Shown in pieces: positions 44,801 to 59,800 of a stretch of DNA of 64,000 bases. The position numbers were made by a program, and so were the translations under genes. The notes below the pieces were generated by a model. The model saw only the letters and a list, made by a program, of their open reading frames with translations, searched no databases and was not told the origin of the DNA. The DNA comes from Flabesymbios commensalis (taxonomy: Eukaryota > Annelida > Polychaeta > Terebellida > Flabelligeridae), in contig OZ024902.1 of NCBI GenBank assembly GCA_964017125.1, positions 54,575,267 to 54,639,266 of the forward strand, in the 5' to 3' direction. Each line of letters opens with the position of its first letter. Position 1 is the stretch's first letter.

Positions 44801-47800
44801 ACTGTGGCGGGAGTCAGAAGACAGGATTCTACCATGATAAACATGTCAGATTCACGTCTGATCATGATCCCGATGGGTCATTATCAAACTCATACATCGA
44901 CTACATAAATTATTAATATCAATAGTATAACGGTCCCTGTATTTGGTCCACTGTACTGAGTTCAGTCAAGGCAAACAACTGTATGCTGAGAATATACATG
45001 TATAAAACATAGTTGGGCAATTATACAAAATACGTTGAGCTGATGTCCGTTAACAGTTGATCGATGAAACTCATTTTCTTCAAATTTACAAGCTGATTAT
45101 GTTCTGAATGGCGGGGTGGGCGGCTATGTTCTGAACGCATACATAGATCTCGGGGGCATGTATTGACCCAGTGTTGTTTTAATGTTGGGCCGACGTCGAA
45201 GACGGCGGGCCAACATTAGAACAACAATTGGGTCAAATCAAAAGGTTATCACAAGTCATCATAATTATAAGCTTTGGAATATCACGCGATACCAAAGTTA
45301 GATTGTATAATAATAACTTGTATAGAGAATATAAAACATGTTGCAATTAAATTAAAATAGGGTGTGTTTTCAGTCAGTTACGAGGTAGCGCCGCAACAAA
45401 CCGACTCGCATATAGATTGCCATTCTGTGCGGGATTGCATGACTCATAATACACTTATCAACACTCCAGTCACGGCTCCATATTCTGACGGGCAAGTATC
45501 GATTAACCGCTTCCTAGCCTTCCATGAAACGCCGGCTATAGGCTCGTTCGTCCATTGGTGCATTGTTTGGCCAACGGCGCGTGCTTACCTCTTGTATGGA
45601 TCATTCTACCACCAGACACAGCGTCGCAAAATTGCCAGACTGTATCCAGAAGGGTGTATTCTGCTCTGCAAGGCCAAAAAGCAGTTTCTGCTTACTTGTA
45701 AAAGTAAGCAGATGCTGCCTTTTGGCTTTGCATGGCAGTATTGGGGTCCAGTGGATTATATTTTTGTCATTTCCTCACTAGATTTATTATCACGCGAGGT
45801 GCTTTCCCAGCAAACACGATGCATTAGGTCAATGCATATTTTAAAGTATGGCCGACGTAGTAAACGGTGGGCCAACATTGAATAGGCATTATTTCAATGC
45901 ATCGTATTTGCTGGGTTGGGGTCTAATGCTAAATATACATAACTCACCTGCTGTATTTCACACTAATACACAGAATACAAAGGGTCGTTACGAGCGCGCA
46001 GCTATGTCAGAACATTTGAACAGCCCCCCATATTATGTGTTTGCCATTTCTTTTTTTACCGTGATATTTTTATCGCAAAATTTAAAGGGACTGGCCCAGG
46101 CTAAAATCATCAAAAAATCGGTGATTTTATTTCGGGTTTTTAATATGACCATATGATGTAAACATGTACATAGACTAGAACTGCAAATTTTTATAATTTT
46201 TGTGCTGCGCATTCATCAGTTAGACTAGATATAGAGACGAAATTCCCGCATTTCCTATTTTTGACATGGTTGTCAATAATTACAAATCAGGAATTTCGTC
46301 TCTATATCTAGCCTAACTGGTGAATGCGCAACACAAAAATTATAAAAATTTGCAGTTTTAGTCTATGTACATGTTTACATCATATGGTCATATTAAGAAC
46401 CGGAAATAAAATCACCGATTTTTTGATGATTTTAGCCTGGGCCAGTCCCTTTAAATAAGTAGTATAAAACGAATCAGTATTTCGCCTTGTTAGTGTGTTT
46501 GAACATTCCTTTGACACCAGCATTAATCGCTATGCGCCACCATAATCTGGTAATGCGATTCTGATGCGGCGTACCAAAGAAAACATTGGCGCACACAGTC
46601 ACAGTATACCTGATTTGTTACCCGAGAGAAAGAACCGTTGCTTATATTTCGGTGACATTTGAACAGATCTCCTTCAAAGCGTTTGTTAATGTGGTGGCTC
46701 CAACATGTACGTGATCGTAGTGAATTTTGTCCTGCCTTGCCCAGTCTCTTAATTTTGTGGATAAAATAAGGTAGACTGAACAACAACAAAAGGCATCAGA
46801 TACAATAGAGAAATTCGCATGACATGACCTCTGAACCTACCAGAGAATGTGCCCGAGTACACGCCTTGTCCTAGGTGGTGCATACTCTCTATGATGGCAC
46901 CAGGTTTAGCCGCTTTTCTGGCAGCTTCCGCCGCCGCCGCCGCTGCCGCTTGGGCTGCTGCAGCTGCTGCTGCTTCTCGCTGTTGCTGCTGAAAGTAAAA
47001 TAGATTTTCATCATTTTTTATAAAGTGCATGTATCGAACAGCTGTTATGAATTGTTTTGTAGAAAATAGATATATACAAGTAACAAATATTTGTACACGT
47101 ACGCTTAACTCTGGATCACCGAGCTATTTAACTTAACTTTCAGTCATTTGAAGTTGTGTCTCGCTACCGCGACACACAACTTCAAGTGACTGAAAATTTA
47201 TGTTATTTGTGAAATTGAAGTCCCAATATATATCAGTGTTTGAAGATTGGAGTCCTATTTCACTGTGAACAGCTTGTTATTAGGGGTTATACAGGTGCTA
47301 ATAAAAACTAAAAAGGCGATTATGTATTCCAGGATGACAATTCTATGATGGAAGGCTGAATGGTTTACCTGTGCCATCTGTGTAGCTGCATCTCCTAACT
47401 GGGTGATTTGTTGCAGTTTTTGAGATAGATTCCTTTTGGCCTCGGCCAGAGCAGGACCATTTAGAACTGGAATGCCGGCTTGGCTGGTAGAAGCCTGTGG
47501 TAAAGCACTATTTATTGTGGTGGCGGATGAGGTGGTGGGGGAGGTGGTGGTGGTGGGGATGATGTGAGTGTCTTTGGAGGACTCCATGATCGTTGACGAT
47601 GTAGTAGCAGTACCTGCAGAGTTCTGGTAGAGGTGTGGCTGCGCCTTCACTGAGAAGCGAGGGGTAGAGATGACGGGGGTGAGGGGGACCCCGGGGATCG
47701 GACCCGGGGTCCTCAGGGTGGAGGCGGGGTCTAGGGATGAGTTGGAGCTCCTGCTAGACGTGCTGGGATGGCTGCTCTGTCTCTTGGAACACTTGTGAGA

Positions 47801-50800
47801 TGAGGATGAGCTGCTGGAAGACCTTTTCATTCTGGGTGGAGTTGTAGAGAGCTGTAGCTGGACGAACATCATATGATCGCCCAGTCTCATGGCTAGTGTT
47901 AATGGAGATCTGCCCGTCAAGAAGTCAGTAACCTGCCAACAAACACAAAACCATAAACTACTTGAAATATACACGGATTCAATGTTAAATTAATATTGGA
48001 CCAGCATCGTAGACGTTGGACCAGCATTAAAACACATTTGTTCGATGCTAGCTGGGTTTTGTTTTTGGGGGTTAGTTGTTGTGTAGTAAACATGATAAAC
48101 TGCTTTTTTGTAATCAAAACAATGACAAAAGTGGAAATCTGAGCGTTGGATCCCTTAATGTTTTATTTTCTAAAGAGACTATAGCAGTCTAACAAAAGAT
48201 TTTACCCATTGGTCGAACAATGTAGGGACCAGAATAGCACACAGTGGCGCAATATTGAGCCATCACTAAGTTGAAGGTGCAGGTTAACATGGTATATAGT
48301 CAAGTCTGATATAAAGTCGGAAGGCTTATCAGCGGATTTTAAAAAATACCCGACCCCTCATTGTCACTGGACCTGTTCATTCGTGTGTTATTAAATTTCA
48401 ACTACACTATATCCACGGAGAGAGACGCGTACGGCCATGCAGCCATTTCGGCGTATTGAATTTATCGTACACCTTGCCATCTCTATCCTACCAAGTACTG
48501 AGTCAAGTGAAGCAAAAGGGCTAAGTGCCTTGCCCCAAGGCACAAACATCGAAACAATGTTCTAAAATTGAGAGGGGAGAAACATGATATTTATCTGAAA
48601 ACCTGCTCAAGTGGGGCACCCAATCAATGGTTTATGTGTGGTAAAGAAAGCAAATACCGGATTGAGTCTCTATCATCAGAAAAGTAGATACATTTTTGTT
48701 TTCTCCTTCTCATAGATAAAAATCATTATTTTATATTCATTCTTTGTTACTAAGGTTTGGAGTAGAACTACCGCACAGAGTACCCATACATTTAAGCCAA
48801 CTCCAAAAGTGGGCCTGTATTTTACAACTTTCAGATGAATTCTGAGGATGAAATATGCCACATCAGGGTCTACTTGTATATAATAAGCTCGGCAGCTTTT
48901 CTCCTGAAAACATGTGCCGCAGGTGCAGTGTATCTGGCTGATATGGGGAAAGCCTATACTGCTGCATACCTGTGGTTAACCTTGTGTGTGCCGGAAACCA
49001 AAATCAAAATAAATCACGTACATAAAAATGATGCGAAAAAACAATATTTCAATTCCGAGATACGAGTAAAAGAAAATGGAAGTAGATTTCGCAAATATAA
49101 TGTCTCAATGTGGTTGATTTAGCCTAAATAACATCAATATAGTATTTTTATGTTATCTTTAACTGAAGTCATGGCTCCTAGAGGGTTTGCGGTCAGCGCA
49201 GCCGTCATCGGCGCGCCGCTATACATCTGAGAGAAAGGGTCAGATGAGTCCACATTACATGTATGTGACGCTGGACGGATAAATACTATTATAACGCTAG
49301 ACAAAGCCAATCCAGCTCCATGCCCAAGGGAAATAGCTCGAACCCTAGTGCTTTGTTCTTGGGCGGAAATGGGTTACAAATGCGTTTGCATCATTAAAAA
49401 TGACGCTTTGCAGGCCAACAAAATCCACCAAGTCAGTGTCTTTGTCGATGATGGATGGGAGGCAATTTATCGAATACATTAAGTTTTGACAATATTTGAA
49501 AACTTTCCAGTAGAATAAGATCAATTATATAGAAAGAAAAGTAAATGAGTCAGTGGTATATGGGGATAGGCAATGCATAGGTAACGTATATTTGACTTAA
49601 ATTACATATACGTTGCCTATCCCCATATACCACTGACTCATTTAATTTGCTTTCCATATTTTAGTTAAATTTCAAAAAGAAAAAAGCGAATCTATGTAAC
49701 ATTGTATAGCCGACGTATGTGATGCAAAACTAAATTATTCTCTGTGTATATGTACATGGTGTAGCCAAAACAAGAATTGTACAAATTCAACAAATCATCC
49801 AAATTTACTACTTTGATAATAATTATTTTGTTTTAATTAGGCAGTTGACTAGCACGTCTACATGATGTACGTATCCTCTCAACGTTGCTGCAAAGTTGGA
49901 CGACAATACCAGGCGTTGTGAAAACGCCATCTGCTCTATCATCATGTAGGCCTATATATGTACTATAGCAGTCTGTGGCGGGATGACCGAGTTATAATGT
50001 GAAGAGGATAGTATTAATATCCGGAATTTTCGCCATTCAGTCACTATCACTCTCTCTGTCTCGCTCTCATAATGATAACAAAGGTTCTCACAATGTGGAC
50101 TAGACCTAATTTGCATGTGATTGTGACCACGAGCCCGCGCCAGATGCAAATTTGCCCAGAGTGCCACGAAGTCCGGAAACACTGCGCCCCACGCTCACAG
50201 CGATAACCCCACCAACACTTGTACCAACTTCCGGTTGAAGGGTCGGTGAATAGTACAATATGTATGTGTACTATTATACTATACAATAGTAATACAAGAA
50301 AATATATACAGTAAAACAGGCGATACCGACCTAGTGTTGGCTCAAAGTCATTCCACCGCCTGTAATGCCGGACCGACGTTGAACAAACACTGAATGAGGA
50401 TCTTCCACGTTTATTGGGTATCCAACAGACACGAGACACTGAGACAATGGTGGCCTAATGTTGGGCCAGCGTCACAGATGCTGGGCCAATATTAATCCAC
50501 CATTGTCTCAACGTCTCGTGTTTGCTGGAAAATCCCAACAACTTATTGAATAATCATGTTCTAAAAGTGGTGACATTAACTTATAGAGTATGCCCTATAT
50601 TCACCGCCTTTTGGGGACATCATTAATTACTTTATAATAGATAAAAAAATAATTAATTCAGCGTGCTCAGGCAATTTATGACGCCATAATCCCGCGATGA
50701 AAGGGTTATTGATCTACCCCTGACTTCCGACTTTAATATCAGACTTGACTATATTTCCCTTATCAAAAATATAAATTCCTAGTTCACACCACACATGGCA

Positions 50801-53800
50801 CCCTGTAGAGAGCAACCACAGAGAGACATGGGAGGCTTCACAGATCTTGTGGGAGGCTCCCAGACTTGATGGGGGAGGTCTATGACCTCAGATGACCCAG
50901 TGCGCGCACTACTCCGGCTTTGACAGTTTGCACTCCAGGATGCATGTGAATCAATAAACAATCCCTTATCAAATTAACCAGCACTTTTCACATAATTCAC
51001 GACGGCCACGTCGTGTGGGTCACAAATTGAACCCCCAATACCTCATTTTAATCAAAGTCGGTATTCCATTTTCATTCAGATTCTGTTTTCAGTGGTGAAT
51101 AGCTCTCGCGACGTAGACGATGCTACGTGTTGAATGTAGAAGGTCTGCTATCGCCCTGTGCACATCTTTACGACTATGTACCCGTACAGACACACATAAT
51201 ATAATACCGACAGGCGTGCGAGGGACCGACTGGTGCAAGTAATGTGTGGAAACACGCCCCGGACTAAATGATAATGATATGTGTACGACGGAGGGGGTCA
51301 CATTTCGTACCACAAAAATCACACAGATCCATCCATTATTGTTCGTCCAGTATTTTAAGTCACGGTTCCTAAATATTACTATTTTACACAAGTTACAGCT
51401 AGGCCATAGATACTAGCAAGAACTTTATATAGTTCTTGATACTAGCATAGACTTACTGGTAACCAGGTTGACATAATGCATACGAGATAAATAACCATGT
51501 GTTAAAACGTATTGCTTAGATTTTCTATTATAATGGAATCATTTCACAAACATGACTTTTGTTGTAGTACAAAGTCTTTTTCAAAGAGTATCATCGTGAT
51601 CATAGTGGATGGGGCAGGTCCCGTATTCTCGTAAAAGTTACGATAAATCGTAGGCTTAGGATTGGTCGAGATGGCCATCTTGACCAATCCTAAGCCTACG
51701 ATTTATCGTAACTTGTACGAGAATACGGCACCTGGCAGGCTTATAACTGAATAACTGCGTTCATTCATGGACATGTCCTCTACACCACGATTGAGCTAAC
51801 AAACAGTACATATCATTAAAACCGGTTGAATCAGGAGGCTTCCGGCGGAAACAAAGGCGATTACTTGGTGCATGTTATACTAGATAAATGAACGACTGAC
51901 AGGCGCATGGCCCTGCCACCATAAACCATGTAAACCAGACTGGGCGCCTGGTTTACACCTTTAGTTCGTGGTGCAACTGAGTACATTTATCATGTTTATC
52001 TCATCTGTATCAACCTTCAAGTAGTAGTGTATTATATAGTAGGCCTAGTATACAGGTATAGTAACACTATATACCGTATACGTGTAACTATTCAGTAAGG
52101 CTACTAAGCAACATAGAGTAGGCCATTTAAAGTAGGCTTTACATAAAATAATAAATGCAAACAAAATATTTTATGTACAGTATTATTTTTCACAAACAAT
52201 AGACCGACACGGTAACTCGCGGGTCTGAAAAATAAATATTTCATAAAAAATTATCATTAAAGTCAATGATCGTCTTATTAACGTTCATACAATATTATAT
52301 AGTATCAACCAATTTGCGTTACTTTAAATACACCTAGTGCTGTATATAGGTATAGATGAGAAATATGTCAATTTTAGTTATGTGAAAATGTTCAGTAAAT
52401 ATTGTATATAGGTATAGATGAGAAATATGTCAATTTTAGTTATGTGAAAATGTTCAGTAAATATTAAAGCAATCCGCAATAAACAATAATTACAATAAGT
52501 CTAGACTTGTAATAGCATTAACACAAGTCAGCAGTGGTCAGTCATAAAAATAAGTCGGTACGGGCTGCTATCAAAATGAGGAATCATAGGAATTAAAGGG
52601 TAACAACGCACCCACCCATTCTCAATAGAAATGATCGGTATAGGAGTACAAAGGGTTGAACGAAATAACTTAGAGCAAATTCTTTGGTTGAACTACAGCA
52701 CTAGAGTGGAGGGGGGTCTCGGTGTGCCCCTTTCTCATAGGGGTATTGATTTGTACACTTCTGCTCTGCAGAACCAAAATACAGTACCTGCTTTCTTGAA
52801 AAGTAACTAAGCAGTTACTGCCTTACGGATTTGTGGAGACTTGTCATTGTTGAAAGGGGTGCACACAGTCGTATTGACCACAGGAAAAACACCTTGTTCA
52901 ATGTCAGTGAGCATGGGGTTCCCCAAGTAGACGCCGTACTAATTAAAAGCCACCATTTTACTCTCTGAACTACTAAATTACATCCACATCCATTCAAAGT
53001 GTGTCAAAGCATATTATAATTTCAATACGTAATTAAAATATTTAGGCTGCATTTAATTCGTGAAGGTGAGAGCTGGAGAGCATATGTAGCACTATTGGGT
53101 GCTCAGAAGCTTCAAATTTCGAACGAAATGTGCCAATAGTATAATAATGCTGTACTTGTAGTGGGTTTATTAAGCGTTGAGAAACACTCAACATCGCGAT
53201 CAGGTTGATAGGACTGTGATAAATATTTTAGAATGATATTACGTAATTAATTTTCATTCCAATTTGGCTCTTTCATTCCTCAATGTACTCATGTGGGCGT
53301 CACCTCTTCTTGGGAAATATAAGAGAAGACAAGAGTCGTGGGAGTCGAACCAGTTAACCCCATGGTCCGATCGAATCAGGTATCAAAGCCTGTGTTGCGG
53401 ATGGGCGCGGTCGAGGGGGACATCAGAGGTTCCCTCCCACTCCTTTCTTCACCAAACCCCCGCGCCTAAACACCTCTTAAACCCCCGCGCCAAAACACCT
53501 CTCAACCGTTTGCCTGCTGAGCACGACTTTTGTCGTTTTTAAGCTGTTTTATAAATCACTAATATTGGAAATGAAATGTGTGCTTAGACAATAAGATTTG
53601 CAAATGTTTGGTTTTAAATTAAACAAATAAGAGTAATTTTCAACCACTTGAGGTTGTGGATCGCGGTAGCGAGACACAACCTCAAGTGGTTGAAAAATTA
53701 TATAAAATAACTTGGCAGGATATATATGGATAACTACGGAGATCAAACAACTTGCATTACAAAATGGTTAACTTTTCAGATTAACATGAATGAGTAACAA

Positions 53801-56800
53801 ACAGATAAAAGTTCGGTTTCTTTAAAATACGAAACTTGAAAAGGTGGCAATTTCACTTTTCAATCCGAAATTTTAGCAGATTATGGGGATAAGTTGGATC
53901 GTTAACGATCTCCTTCCAGCATACTCTGATTGCTGGCTGTTGCCTCAATGCTGGGCCAGCATCTCAAATGATTTGAAATAACACAGCCTCAGGGTGGGGG
54001 CACTACCCAGCAAACACGAGGCGTTGATCCAATGTAGTTTTAATGATGGGCCGACGTCGAAGACGGCGGACCAACATTAAAACAACATTGGCTCAACGAC
54101 TCTTATTGGCTGGGTAGGATCGCGTGCTCCTAGACTCCTGACGTTCTGACCGAAATGTCAGGGGCTGTCTTCCTATCGATTTGGTGTGCCGTCTGAAATG
54201 CCAATAGGCGCAGATAGCTCAGTGACACACCCTGCGAAGACGCGATATGGGTGCCGCACCCCCTCCACTGTAAGTCTGCAGTGTAAAGTAAGCAGATACT
54301 GCCTTTTGGGCTTTGTAGAGCACAATAGCTCTCCCACATCCTCCTTTCACAAACTGGTGGACTTCCCTACACGCCAGCTCATAATGTTGCCAGCTCATAG
54401 GGCAGCCAGCTCACTACACTGTTGCCAGCTCATATTGCAGAAAACACGAGATATTGATTCAATGTAGCCGTGGAGCACCAAAACCTTCAGTTCCGAATCA
54501 ATATTGGGTCAATAAATTGTGTTTGCTGAGATCATATTCACTAAAAATCGACAACAGAGAAAAAATCTCAAAACTGAAATGAACTGAGTTGATCGTCGAT
54601 CTCTTATAATTTCAAGGACGATCAAATTTCTCTCCTACGTATGGGCGTATGTCTCTTTATCAGATTCAAGTTTTGGTAAACGCGTAGGGAAATTTTTGAC
54701 TGTCAGACGAGCCATATAACAGTCACGATTTGGTGATAATAGCAAGGTCAGGTGGGCTGTGATTTTTTAGTTTAGGGGATAAGTCGGGCCAATGCTGGCT
54801 GAATGCCACGCAGCATCCAAACTGCAATGGCCAAAAGAAGTATCCCGGTCTGTCACATAATTCGTGTATCACATAAGTCTACGTCATGCACTAGTAGAAC
54901 TTTATTTAGTTTTCGGTTTGCGGCACGAACTTGACACAACTGGGTGTTTTGACAGATAAAAACATTGCACAGACACTTGCCCGGCGTTGTATGTATGATT
55001 TGTACCAGTCCTCCCAGCGGAAACGAGGCGTTCACACAAAGTTGTTTTAATGTTGGGCTGCCGTCGAAGACGGCGGGCCAACATTAAAACAACTTTGCGT
55101 GTACGCCTCGTGTTCGCTGGGCTGTAGACCGACTATTACTGGTAGGATATACAATATACAGATCACGATTCGCACATTCCAGTCTGAGCGCACCAGCCTG
55201 CACCTCCCCAAGCTACATTGTAAATACTGCGCATGGAAATATCGCTCACGTGGCAAATCTAGAACCCTATATTCCTAATTATACCTGCTCAAGGTAAAAT
55301 ATAGAGCACGTGGAATCTCAAAGCACGTCGTCTTCGAGGCGGGTGTTTCGCCGTGGGCCCACCAGTCAGTCACGGCTTGGGCATAATTTCACATATCATG
55401 TGTAATAACATCCCACAAAGCCTGATATAATTCTTTAAACAGGGATTAACCCAGAGGTATATAAATAATATAAACGGTAAATAAACTTTTCTTTAAAAAC
55501 TAAAGACGTGTTATTGTGAGAATCACTCGCACAGAAGCGGATAAAGTAAAGAACTCAATTTCAATCCACCTCGTCAAACTTGCATAATTTGTAAAAAAAA
55601 ATATGAAACTTATTAGGGCCTATCTAGAGACATAATTTATCAGTCATTCATTGTCCAGAAAAAAAAAAATCTGAAATAAATATCAATATTATAACCATGC
55701 TAACCTTCACATGTTCCAAGAAATAATTAACATTTTACGGGGAAAAAACTCATCCTGCGTGGGGACAGATAGGTTTCGTTTTTGAAAAGTGTGGGTTTTA
55801 GAATATTACAGGTACCAATTGTCACGGGCCGTGTAACCAATGTCGGTTTAATGTTGGCCCACCGTCTGCGACGCTGGGCCAACATTAAAAAAACATTGGT
55901 TCAACGGCTCGTGACTGCTGGGTATACGTAACTGTCAGATATGGAGTTGCCCAGCAAACACAAACATTTGTATAACATTTATACAACGTCGGCCCAACGC
56001 CTTCGACGTTGGGCCGACATTGTAATATTTTTATATAAATGTTTCGTGTTTAATGGGTCAGGAGGTTATTATAATTGCACAGACGAGCCTTTCAATAATC
56101 TTTGAAAAATATTGGCTGTAGTACCTGGGACAGTACGTGGCGTAGGGTGCATACAGAAAATCACACGTCGGCGGACACCAACGCCAGACAAAAACCACAA
56201 ACAGAGGCTTTAATAAAGAAACTAGGCGGCCAACTTTAATACGAATGGCTGCCGAAACACAACCAGAGAGCTGGCACCCCGTTTATTTGCTGTCAATATA
56301 GGAGCAGTCCAGGGGGGATTGGGTTCGAATATAATAAAAGGCCGACAGTCTCTAATCACTAACATTATATAACCAGCCACTGACAGCTATAGCACCCCAT
56401 GGTGTACAGTGAGACGGACGAGCCCATTGTTGCAATGCACACTTATTACGGGGGTGTTCAGACTGTGCAGCAAAGTGGTGACCTGCTGAAACACCCATTC
56501 CCCGGCTAGGTTTGGTCATGGTAAATGAGCAGAGGGCTGTCAATTAAAAGAAAATTGTCATCTTTTAATGAACCTATGCATCATATTCAATCTTTTATGA
56601 ACAACGACCATTTCTACACTGGTTAAATCCCCATAATGAGAAAATCTTTTAAAATTACTAATTACATGAATCTAAGTAGGCCACTCTCTACATACAGTGT
56701 GTGAATCATCAGGAAACGGGTAGAAAATCACAGTATAAAACAGGGAGGGCCATGGGGACCTCATTGGGCCAAGGTTATTGGACCAATAGCTTTTGTTGCT

Positions 56801-59800
56801 CTGATTATTCTGATTAGGCTACTATGACTATAGCATGTAGAGTGTGTAGGGAACAACTGGTGACGACGCATTGCAATCAAGCAAATCTCTGGTGTCATAA
56901 CACATTCACAGCTTGGGAACAGCCATTATACTTAGCCAAGATCCTCTGATATTACGTAGCTACTTAACGCATTGCTTAGTACCTCTGCTTCATTTGTATT
57001 CAATTCAACTGTGGCCATTGTGTAACCCCCTGTGGGCTAGAATATTCAATTCAACATCCGTCATATTAGGCATGTCCCGACTGACGTACATAACATGTTG
57101 TTTGTAAATATCTAGAAATACATGACGTCATGCAGATAATTATAATGAATGATTTCTAATCTATTCATTAAATATTTCTGCAGTGGAATTAATACTGTAG
57201 ACAGTATGAACAGATCCAGGCAGGAGATGGACAGGCACACATCCCAGCAGACACAAGACATCGAATCAATGCTGGTTAACCGTTGGTCCACCGTCTACGA
57301 CGCTAGACCTTCGACGTTGGCCCAACAATGTATTAATGTTATACAAAATGTTTTGTGTTTACCATTTGTTTACTGGGCTATAGTTTTTAATGAGCTACTT
57401 CAAACTATTCAATTCAGTAAACACGAGCCCACGGCTTTAAAACGTTGGTCGAACGTCTCGGACCGACATTGCATTTCTTGGAAATATCTGCCGACTCACC
57501 TGCCCTTCTGTTAGGTTCTCCAGTGCCTGCATCACTGTACTGTCTGTTCTCTGTGACTGAAAACAAATCAAACAGAATTATTACATTTCATTTGCCAAAA
57601 TAGACCAATGAACATTACAAATGTACAGACATTAATATTTTCATCATAAAGACTTATGTCAACAATATCAGAATATACAAAACATAATAATCGTTGTCTG
57701 CATAGCCGATTCCGTGAAACGCAGTGACGTCACAGGATACCGTTTTGAATGGCAACTCGGTGAAAATAAAGTTATATAAAGACCCCTCTCCCATGCATAC
57801 TTTATTGTATTAGCTAGCTCGATGAAAACAAAGTCCTGAGGTCAAGGCTGTTAAGTTTCACAGAATAGTATGATGACCTAATGTCCATAGTAATTATAAT
57901 AGTGAAAATCTGTGGAAAATGTTGATGCCATTAGACTCGCAGTTAGTCTTGTGGCCTATCTAGCAAACACCAGACCTTGACTCAATGTTGGTTTAATGTT
58001 GAGCCAGCGTCGCAGACGGTGGACCAGCATTAAACCAGCATTGGGTTCAGGTCGTGTTTGCCAGTCAAACAAGATAGGAGATACAATTTAAAATCGATGT
58101 GCATGTACATGTAATGGTCTAATTTGACGACTCGTGACATATGGTATTATTGCAAATAATTAGTGGCAAGAAAACGTATAAATTTTAATGTCACGAACAA
58201 TGTACTACACTGAACACCATCACGCGCGGACAGTTCCATTGACGTCAGATAACCAGTCACTGTTTTGTTGCCGTTGTGAGTAGACACGATAATTAGAACG
58301 CAATGATCAATAATTAATGATTAAGATGACTCAACCATGATATGCAGTTCTGGTCACCCTGGCTGAAACTCTTTATGTCAAACTTGTAAACGCTGGTAAA
58401 TATAGCTGGAACTAACATTACTATCAGCCAAATTCATTTGTTTTGTACAGAGTTACTGGGCATGATGACATTATTTAGTATAAACTCATAACCTTTGGAG
58501 CTGTGTTACCTAAATATACTGGTAAATTTATATATGAATCTATTTTAAATAACAATTTACTGATAGTGAGGAACCTGTTTAATGTTATATCTTAATCATG
58601 AGTATTCATTGGTGCCAATTCCCATTCCGATGTGAAAAAAATATTATATTTATTTGATAAAAAATGTGTGAAACGAAAAATGAAAGCTCACCTACTATTG
58701 TATTTTAATGCATTTTTTCAGAATTTGGCATGTGGTGCCTCAAAAGCGACATGCATGTTTGTCTGAAGGCATTATTATGGCCTTTGTTATAACACGTAGA
58801 TATGATAATAAATATTTGATGATATTTTGTGCTGAAACGGCAAGTAGAAACACGAAGCAAATATTGAGTAAACATATGAGCAGATGCTCCTGCATCAGGT
58901 TGACATTCAGCAAAGGTCAATCTAAAGGCCATCTTGTAGTGGGCTCGAAACTTTGTGCTAAGGTTGAGGCTAAACTAAATCGATCAGATGGCCTTAAAGA
59001 AAGGTCAGCATGTTTTTTCCAATAATCGTGATCATATGCCTAATGCGATATAGATATATACACCTAGCAAATACAGATCACAGATTTGGCACGATAACCA
59101 ACGTGCCAGCTGTAAAATACAGTGTAACATCGATGTGTAATTTTCAAAATCAAGAAATCTGGGAGGGGGGGAGGAGTCGTCGCTTTTGCCCCCCCCCCCC
59201 CATTTAAACATTCCTGTCAGAAACCCTGTCTGAGGATGAAAGTATCATATCATCTCCACGTTATCGGCAAATACGAGCTATTGTTTATTCCTAAACTTTT
59301 CAAATAAATGAAAAATGTACTTATCCAGCTACTGATAACCAGTTGCCTATATCACTGGTAATAATTAATTCATAGAGAGTGTAAATTGTGATAGCAAGAC
59401 TAGAGTAGGATTAGTACTTACCACAAGTCCACTCTCCACGTTTGGCAACAGTGTCAGCCGAGTGTTGTCCCCCACACCATTGCCTTCTAATGTACCTTCA
59501 CGCAAACATCTGAAAAAAAAAAACAGCACTGATTGAACAGAGTGATCAATTACCAGAAGCTAACCGATTATATGTATTACAATATACAGGGATAACATTC
59601 TATACTGTCATGATAGGGCCTACCAGGCGTCAGAAGTATAACCCTTTGGCTGCTGATCACGGCAATACATGTATAAGCATGATAAGTTGCAGTCAACTTC
59701 CACCAGCATTGGAGGTTTTTCGCCAGTTTCTCAGTCAATTCTCAATTAATGTCCATTAAAGTTTGCAAGCACTCTTTGCAAGTATTCCGGCGCCTGCCCT

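Noticed and set aside
45364-45885. 173-codon open frame on the plus strand
   Set aside because: It lies antisense in MIDN intron 5, ends in a family A element, and shows no domain or codon pattern.
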